Source: Otatea glauca (Eukaryota; Streptophyta; Magnoliopsida; Poales; Poaceae). Taken from it: a stretch of 64,000 bases of DNA. A program made the translations under genes and the position numbers. Every line of letters begins with the position of its first letter. Position 1 is the first letter of the stretch. This document shows positions 57,451 to 64,000 of this stretch, one piece after another. Where the stretch lies: the NCBI GenBank assembly GCA_036346275.1, contig CM070720.1:12253278-12317277 (forward strand). Reading direction: 5' to 3'. A model generated the notes under the pieces. That model did no database searches. It saw only the letters and a program-made list of their open reading frames with translations, and was not told the DNA's origin.

Positions 57451-58403
57451 CAAGATGACGATAAAATTTCAAAAATCAAGGCTAAAAAGGAAGAAGGCCT
57501 AGCCATAGATTTCACTCTGGACGAACAAGGAACTATGTTCTTCAAAGGCCGAATTTGTGTGCCGGATAAAAAGGAATTAAAACAATTGATTCTTGAGGAA
57601 GCGCATGATTCAAAGTACTCAATTCATCCAGGAAGTGCTAAAATGTACCAAGATTTGAAAGAGAGATTCTGGTGGCCAAATATGAAGCGTGAAGTAGCTG
57701 AACATGTTGCTTTATGTGACGTATGTCAAAGGGTAAAAGCCATGCATCAAAGACCCGCTGGTCTGTTGCAGCCGTTAAAAATTCCGGAATGGAAGTGGGA
57801 GGAAATCGGAATGGATTTTATCACCGGTTTACCTAAGACTCAGAAAGGTTACGATTCCATTTGGGTTATCGTGGATCGTCTAACCAAGGTCGCTCATTTC
57901 ATCCCAGTAAAGACCACTTACGCCGGAGATCGTTTGGCAGAACTGTACATGTCAAGGATTGTATGCTTGCATGGAGTGCCAAAGAAGATTGTGTCAGACA
58001 GAGGTACCCAATTTACCTCGAGGTTTTGGAATAAGTTGCATGAAGCAATGGGAACCCGTCTGAATTTTAGTACAAAGATATCACCCGCAGATGATGGTCG
58101 ACCGAAAGAGTAAATCAGATCTTAGAGGATATGTTGAGAGCTTGTGCCTTAGCTTATGCTACGACATGGGATAAATGTTTACCATATGCAGAATTCAGTT
58201 ATAATAATAGTTATCAAGCTAGCCTGCAGATGTCACCATTCGAGGCATTGTATGGACGTGCTTGTCGTACTCCGTTGAATTGGAATGAAACGGGAGAGCG
58301 TTTGGTGTTTGGGCCAGACATTCTCGAGGAAGCCGAAAGTCAAGTCGCAATGATCGAGAGAGAGTTGAAGATAGCACACCAAGATGAAAAGCTACGCAGA
58401 TAA
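57451..58403 (+). pseudogene. Element D integrase
   Basis: The open frame from 57535 has the HHCC finger (SIHPGSAKMYQDLKERFWWP, ALCDVCQRVKA). The core follows with GMDFITGLPKTQKGYDSIWV (first Asp) and KIVSDRGTQFTSRFWNKL (second Asp). The third catalytic residue should come in DGQTERVNQ, but bases are missing at 58089-58101 and the frame ends at DGRPKE. The next frame resumes with LEDMLRACALAYATTWDKCL and SPFEALYGRACRTPL. Without those missing bases the integrase would be continuous. Confidence 0.88.
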
Positions 58404-58848
58404 TCGTCGTCGAGATTTGAGTTTTGAACCAGAAGATCATGTGTATCTCAGGGTTACCCCTCTTAAGGGCGTTAAAAGATTTCACGTTAAAGGGAAGCTT
58501 GCACCAAGATATGTTGGCCCGTTCAAGATTCTGAGCCGTCGAGGAGAGGTAGCTTATCAGTTAGAGTTGCCTCAGTCCTTGGCAGGAGTGCATGATGTAT
58601 TCCATGTGTCGCAGCTAAAAAAATGTCTCAGAGTGCCCACAGAGCAAACCCCGTTGGATGCAATAGAGCTGCAAGAAGATTTGACTTATAAAGAGCAACC
58701 AGTCAGAATTTTGGATGTTGTGGAGCGCAAGACCAGAAACAAGTCTATTCGCTTTTGCAGAGTTCAGTGGAGCAATCATTCTGAAAGTGAAGCCACTTGG
58801 GAGCGAGAAGAAGAATTGAAGTCGAATTCTAACCTATTCTCTAGTTAG
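58384..58848 (+). CDS. Element D integrase C-terminus with chromodomain
   Basis: An open frame with SFEPEDHVYLRVTPLKGVKR, KLAPRYVGPFKILSRRGEVA, AYQLELPQSLAGVHDVFHVS and QLKKC, then the chromodomain RILDVVERKTRNKSIRFCRV with QWSNHSESEATWEREEEL. Chromodomains at the integrase end target chromoviruses to particular chromatin. The aromatic W...E..TWE pattern is conserved. It ends at TAG 58846-58848. The frame is intact; it is the C-terminal part of pol and not a separate gene. Confidence 0.88.
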   Translation: MKSYADNRRRDLSFEPEDHVYLRVTPLKGVKRFHVKGKLAPRYVGPFKILSRRGEVAYQLELPQSLAGVHDVFHVSQLKKCLRVPTEQTPLDAIELQEDLTYKEQPVRILDVVERKTRNKSIRFCRVQWSNHSESEATWEREEELKSNSNLFSS

Positions 58849-58874
58849 CCCCGAATCTCTGGTCGAGATTCATT

Positions 58875-58886
58875 AAGGGGGAGGTT
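58875..58886 (+). other. Polypurine tract of element D
   Basis: AAGGGGGAGGTT directly precedes the 3' LTR and primes plus-strand synthesis. It is intact. Confidence 0.85.
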
Positions 58887-61800
58887 TGTAACATCCCAAA
58901 ATTTGGCTTAATTAAGTTTTTATCGTTTAAAAATGCATTTGTGATTTTCTGGAATTTATTTGGATTTTTCTGGATTTATTTGAATTAAATGTTATTGCAA
59001 GTTTATTGCTTTTTATTCAAAAGTATTTAAACCTGTGCAAAGTTAAAGTAAAAGTTTTGGCAAAAATATTTTATTTAAGTCCGAAATGTCTCAAAGTATT
59101 TTGAGATTTTTCTTGAATTTTCCCGATTATTTTATTGCCTAAAACAAATAAAATGAATTTCGAATTGTTTTAAATAGAAAATCCTTTTAAAAGAAGTTAA
59201 CGATGTTGGGCCAAGCCCATTCTCATCGTGCGTCTTGCGTCGCATAGCCTTCGGCCCGATTCTAGAGGCTCGATCGTGACCGTTGATCGAGGATCGGACG
59301 GCCGAGGCGTCGCGTCGGTGGAAACCTAGCGGGTGGCGCCGTCGGATGCGCCACGTGGGCCGGTCGCGATGGGGCGACAGCGCCGCCGTGTCCGATCGAA
59401 TCCGGCGCCGATTTCCGACGCGCCGGCGTTCGTGCCCGCCGCGGACTCAAGGCCCTTAAAAGCGGACCGATCGAACCCCGAGGATCACTGCCGCCGCAGA
59501 CGTTTTCCCTAGCTTTGGTGCTAAAGCGCTGCGTGGAGCTCGCCGCGACTCGCCGACCCGTGGACAACCGCCGCCGTCGTTTCTTCGTTTCGTGGCCGAC
59601 CGGTGTTCTTCCGCCACATGGAGGGTAGATCTGGATCGCCGCGAGGAGACGCCGTTCAGTGTGTTCGCCGCCTTTTGTTCGCCGAACGCCGCGGGCTCGT
59701 CTTCGTCTCGGTCTCCGGTGAACGCGCCGCCGAGCTCGCCGTCGAATCTCGTAAGCATTTGCGGCCGTTGGATCGGGATCGAACACGCCGATTCTTGCCG
59801 CGTGGAATACGTGTCGGTAAGCCACGCCGTCGCTAAACGTGAGCCGTCGGACGGTGATGGAAGGCCCGGATCGCACCGTGGGTTGCGCCAACCGGATGAT
59901 GCGGCGTGGCGCACGGAGATCGGCGCTGTGGACCGGTGCACCGTAGACTTGCGTTGCGTCATGGACCCGATCCATACGCCGAGCGACGGTCGCCACCCGA
60001 TTGGCTCGATCCAACATACGATGTCACGCCGACGCCATGCTTGCGTCATAATCATATTTTCAATTGGAAAAATAATCCGATTGGAAATTCGGTGATGATG
60101 ACGTCATCATGAGGTCACGCTGACGTCATAAATCGATTTTTCAAGATAAAATAAATCTGTTAAATTCAATTTACGATTTTCCGATTTGATATTTATTTCA
60201 AACTTCAAAAGGCTATATCTTTTGCATCGTAACTCGGATTTGAGTGATTCCAGTTTCTAAAAATTTGTAAAATTGAGATCTATTTAATGGTGAATTTTAT
60301 TTGATTTTTGGAGTTCAATTGCTCTCTGTTTTGGTATTTATTTGCTTTTCTTCTTCGGTACGCGTAGACGTTGAATTGTGCGACGCTTCGGAGGAAGATC
60401 AAGCAACCCAAGAGCAAGCTTCAGATCAAGATCAGGACCTATTCCAAGGCAAGTTGTGCTTTGATCATGTTGAACCCATGTTTATAAAATTGCTACGTTT
60501 GATTTACACTATTGCATATATTTCAAGTATACAACTGTTTCAAATTAGATTGGGCTTAGCTAAAATACCAGATTGATCTATACCCTACCTTGTCATTATA
60601 TGCCATGAACCATTGTCACCCTAGATTGGTTTAATATAGTTGATTAATAATTATGATCAACATTGGAGGTTTAGACCGTTGTAGATTGCTTAGTCATGCC
60701 ACGTCATCACATGTGTCAGAATCATTGATAATTAATCTTGATTAATGGAATATGGAACAATATTATGAACTTGTGTGTCATGTGGGATCACACGATGAGA
60801 TTGAGTTGTTGTGGCGAGTCATGTCACGCAACGATGTTGAATTGTTGATGGCACGTGGTGCTTGGTAATCAACTGGGTGATGATAACTTAGATTGGGGCA
60901 AGTGGCAAGGGGCGAGGAGGCCAAGGTGGGCCCGATGGGCAGATGGTATGTGGATGTCTTGCCTTGATCACATTAAGGACTTAACCTTGCAAGCCTTTGA
61001 CCTGAGTCAATCATGCAACCACATGTCCGTATGGGCGGCCTTAGTGAGTAATTTGCAAAGTCTTAATTTTGATACTATTGTGGTGGTGTGAGTTCCCGGG
61101 TCAGGGTGTAATTCACATGGCGCAAGAGGGGGGCCCTGGATGTGGTTTACAGACCCGCCAGTGTTGAAACCTTAGCGGGTAGTATCAGGTTAAGATAGAG
61201 CATTGTAAAGGCTTTGTTATGATCTCTCGCCTTTGTGGTGTTTGGTTGTATCACGTGGGTAAAGTGCATAACCTCTGCAGAGTGTGAAACTATTCGGATA
61301 GCCGTGCTCGCGGTATTGAGCAATGCTCGGGAATTACAGTTAAGGGTTAGTTTAATAAATTGGACAACTTGGTTGGGATGGCGGAATGCCATGTGGAAGA
61401 TGGAAATTTAACTTAGGATTGGAAACTTGGTTTACTTGAGAAATACTGAATTTATTTATTATCGTTATTTGTTTTACATCTTTACAATCTATATACTGTA
61501 TTCGTTCATAAATGCTGCTTATTGCAAAATAGCCATGATAGCCTATCCATTGGAATAAGCCTTACATATAGATAAATAGAACTGCATTCTGTGCACAACT
61601 TGTTGAGTGCTTTAAGTACTCACCCTTGCCAAACAACAATAATCAACAGTTGAAGAATCTACACCTGTGTTGGAAGATGAAGTCCAAGAAGACACGAGTC
61701 ATTAGGGTCCGAGCCTTGTCGGTTGCCTGTGGTGAACTGATGAGCTATTTACGTTTCTACTTTCCGCTGCTTAATTATTAGCTTATATTCTCAGTCTTGC

Positions 61801-61990
61801 CCTGCGTGGCTTAATAATGTAAGTTGGTCATAAGATCATACATTTAGCTATATCAATAAATGAACTATTATTCTATTATCGTTGTGTATGATGTGATATG
61901 TACCAATGTTAAGCTGTGTGCACTAGCGTTGATCCTGGGAATAGTGCAGTAAACACAGTGGGTTCGAATCAGTGGATTCGGGTCCTTACA
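58887..61990 (+). repeat. Element D 3' LTR
   Basis: Matches the 5' LTR along its length, with long identical blocks (for example about 60375-60990) separated by clusters of differences. TGACGTCA sites are at 60099-60106 and 60121-60128; the first of the three in the 5' LTR reads CCGACGCCA here. Confidence 0.92.
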
Positions 61991-61995
61991 ATCAT

Positions 61996-62590
61996 TGTAC
62001 TTCTCATGCACAAAGCTAAGGCACTACATACTAGCATCGGCTTGTAAAGTTATCTGCAAAACCGATGTCATAAAATATATATTGTCAGCTCCAATTTTGC
62101 GAGGTCGACTTGGCAAATGGGCTTACGCCTTGGGTCGAGTTCGACTTATCATACGAATCGGCCAAAGCGGTCAAAGACAAGTCCTAGCCGATTTCATAAC
62201 AGGACATGACACGGGCAAACTTAGTCTTGGTGGCACCATGGCGGTTGTTCTTTGATGGATCGGTATGCGAGGAAGGATATGGTATCGGTATTGTACTCAC
62301 TTCACCTAGAGGACATAGCTTGAATTTGCGTTACGGCTAAATAGCCGATGTTCAAACAACCAAGGTAAGTCTGAGCATTACTCAAAGGCTTACAGTTGTT
62401 AGAAAATATTGGAGTAAGTCTTTGTTGAGGCATATGGTGATTCACTATTAGTAGTACAACAAATAAAGGAGAATACCAATGTCGAGATGAAGTGCTATTA
62501 AAATATTTAGGGCAATGCACGAAATCATCGACTCTTTTGCATCATTTTCTATCGGTCATGTTCTCGAGAATTGAGCGATAGAGCCAATCT
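61996..62590 (+). pseudogene. Element E RNase H and archaeal-type RNase H, after element D
   Basis: YFSCTKLRHYILASACKVIC and KTDVIKYILSAPILRGRLGK complete the first RNase H. The second RNase H is recognisable as ESAKAVKDK, VLADFITGHDTG, FFDGSVCEEGYGIG (near 62250) and a FSIGHV equivalent (near 62550), in several frames. Confidence 0.78.
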
Positions 62591-63933
62591 TTGGCCCAAC
62601 ATGCATCGAAGTATAAAGATGTTGGCGAAGTCGAAACTGAATCGGTAGATAAAGCAATAATGTGCACGGATATTCTTGATTGGAGGACGCAAATAAAAGA
62701 CTATCTAGTCGACCTATCTAAGCCGACGGAGCGAAGGATACGGCAACAAGCATTGAAATGCGTTATCATGGACGATATCTTGTATTATCGGACTATGGAA
62801 GGCTTGTTGCTAAGATGTCTTGAGGTCAAGAAGCCCGAGTGGCGATGGGTGAAGTGCATGAAGGCATTTGTGGTTCTCATCAATCGGCACATAAAATGAA
62901 ATGGATGCTTAGGCGGACAAAGTTATTTTTGGCCAACGATGCTAGAGGATTGCTTCAAATATTACAAAGGATGTCGACATGTCAAAAGTTTGGCAACATA
63001 CAACTAGCACCAAATCGGCTTTGCATCCAATTATCAAACCTTGGCCGTTCGGAGGTTGGGAATAGATATAATCGGCCAAATATTTCTGCTTGAGTAAAGG
63101 CCATAAATTTATTTTGGCATAACAACCGATTATTTCTCAAAATGGGTCGAAGCTATACCGCTCAAGAAGGTGACTAGCGTTGAGGCGATTAATTTTGTGA
63201 ATGAACATATCGCCCATCGGTTTGGAATACCACAAACAATCACGACCGATCAAGGTGCGGTATTCATGTCTAACGAGTTTCAAGGTTATGCAACGAGTCT
63301 AGGGATCAAATTGTTAAACTCTTGGCAGATTACGCTCAGGCCAATGGACAGGCCGAGTCGTCTAATAAAACACTAATCAAGTTAATCAAAAGAAAAATTG
63401 ATGAGAAACCAAGGAATTCGCATTCAACTCTATCGGAGTCACTTTGGGCTTATCGGCTATCTTATCACGGAGCGACAAAGCTTTCACCTTACCAATTGGT
63501 GTATGGACATGAAGCTTGTTTTACCCGTGGAGATCAACATTAAGTCGTCTGAATAGCGGACAAAATGGTTTATCGGCTCAAGATTACAATGATTTAATGG
63601 TCGATAGTTTGGATGAGTTGGCGGAGTTACATTTGTCTACGCTTGATCGGCTTAAAAAGAATAAGATCAGAGTTGCAAGGGCATATAATAAAAAAGTCAT
63701 GCTTAAATCTTTCGATTTAGCCAATTTGGTGTGGAAAACAATACTGCCTGTTGGTTCTAAAGATAATCGATTTGGGAAATGGTCACCTACATGGGAAGGA
63801 CCATACGTAATTAATCGGCTAGTCGTGCGAAACTCATACTTACTGGAAACACTCGAGGGTTTGTGCTGCAAAAGCTATTAATGGAAAGTATTTGAAGAAA
63901 TACTACCCTAGTGTTTGGGTCGAGCCTAGCCAT
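62591..63933 (+). pseudogene. Element E integrase
   Basis: The linker is DILDWRTQIKDYLVDLSKPT, then the finger region (62900-62995) with STCQKFGNIQLAPN. The core: the GIDIIGQI equivalent near 63060, MTSVEAINFVNEHIAHRFGI, TTDQGAVFMSNEF (second Asp) and ANGQAESSNKTLIKLIKRKI (Glu), SLWAYRLSYHGATKLSPYQL. The C-terminus has LDRLKKNKIRVARAYNKKVM, LVWKTILPVGSKDNRFGKWS and the end equivalent to KYLKKYYPSVWVEPS near 63885-63930. Confidence 0.8.
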
Positions 63934-64000
63934 TGTCGGGACCGAATCACAAATCCGGACCCTCTGTGTATTCTCATGCGATCCGAGATCACGCTTAGCA
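63934..64000. repeat. Possible start of another LTR element
   Basis: TGTCGGGACCGAATCACAAA begins where similarity to elements A and B stops. A TGTCGGGACC start is plausible for a grass LTR, but only 67 bases are available and E could simply have diverged. Confidence 0.25.

Larger units (their letters stand above)
50476..61990 (+). mobile_element. Element D: chromodomain Ty3-gypsy retrotransposon (Tekay/Del-like), inserted in E
   Basis: An 11,515-bp element with 3.1-kb LTRs (50476-53588 and 58887-61990) starting TGTAACATCCCAAAATTTGG and ending GGTCCTTACA. A perfect 5-bp target duplication ATCAT lies at 50471-50475 and 61991-61995. Order inside: initiator tRNA-Met-type primer site, gag with zinc knuckle, protease, reverse transcriptase, RNase H, integrase, chromodomain, polypurine tract. 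The LTRs are nearly identical over long blocks, so it is the youngest insertion here. Its frame breaks concentrate in 54.9-57.2 kb and may partly be sequence error. Confidence 0.92.
44995..63933 (+). mobile_element. Element E: Tat-lineage gypsy retrotransposon (A/B family), split by element D, 3' end not seen
   Basis: Plus-strand relative of A and B. It has LTR 44995-45650, gag, protease and reverse transcriptase to 50475, then 11.5 kb of element D. RNase H, extra RNase H and integrase follow at 61996-63933. Joining across D restores the RNase H text (EKLCLSL | YFSCTKLRHYILASA). Frames are broken far more often than in A or B, in a pattern that suggests sequence error. No 3' LTR or antisense gene is reached. 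Confidence 0.85.

Overview
This is nuclear DNA from a flowering plant, almost certainly a grass. The evidence is one recognisable host gene with plant-type introns, a Stowaway-type MITE, hAT elements, and a dense nest of plant LTR retrotransposons: a SIRE/Maximus-like Ty1-copia family, a BARE/RIRE1-like copia family, Tat-lineage Ty3-gypsy elements with extra antisense genes, and a chromodomain (Tekay/Del-type) gypsy element. I cannot name the species. No bacterial genes, rRNA, tRNA or CRISPR array is visible.

1-9119, low-copy DNA with small transposons. The only host gene is the 5' end of EMC1 (ER membrane protein complex subunit 1) on the minus strand. Its exons 1-3 lie at 1896-2005, 470-597 and 283-345, and the rest is off the left edge. 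A 703-bp non-autonomous hAT element with a perfect 8-bp target duplication sits only 63 bp upstream of the EMC1 start codon. To the right are a decayed hAT transposase gene, a polypyrimidine tract, a solo copia LTR with a perfect 5-bp duplication, a doubtful hAT-like MITE and a Stowaway-like MITE.

9120-64000, one retrotransposon inside which everything else has landed. The outer layer is a diverged SIRE-like copia element. Its 5' LTR survives in pieces (9120-9244, 16789-17751, 40767-41640), followed by its gag (41697-42226). Into this LTR went a BARE-like LTR (9245-9854 plus 15913-16788), itself split by Tat-lineage gypsy element A (9855-15907, duplication CTATG). Also in the LTR is a second Tat element, B (right part, to 40766), which was in turn entered by SIRE-like element C (18368-29844, preceded by a partial tandem copy). 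Into the gag went a third, different Tat-like element F (42227-44994), which received Tat element E (44995-50475 and 61996-63933), which received chromovirus D (50476-61990, duplication ATCAT). At the far right another LTR may begin.

How the genes work together. Each element carries gag and pol for its own reverse-transcription cycle, but every copy here is broken by stops, frameshifts or deletions. The Tat elements A, B and F also carry genes that run opposite to gag-pol: a plant-mobile-domain protein in A and B, and a small ORF plus a 'putative gypsy type transposon' ORF in F. Each cassette has its own TATA-like box just inside the 3' LTR. These host-like antisense cassettes are the most interesting biology in the window.

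A technical warning: much of 46-64 kb shows CAG/CTG sites exchanged for CG-containing triplets between copies that should be identical. This looks like a long-read consensus error at methylated CHG sites. Many frameshifts in D and E may therefore not be real.
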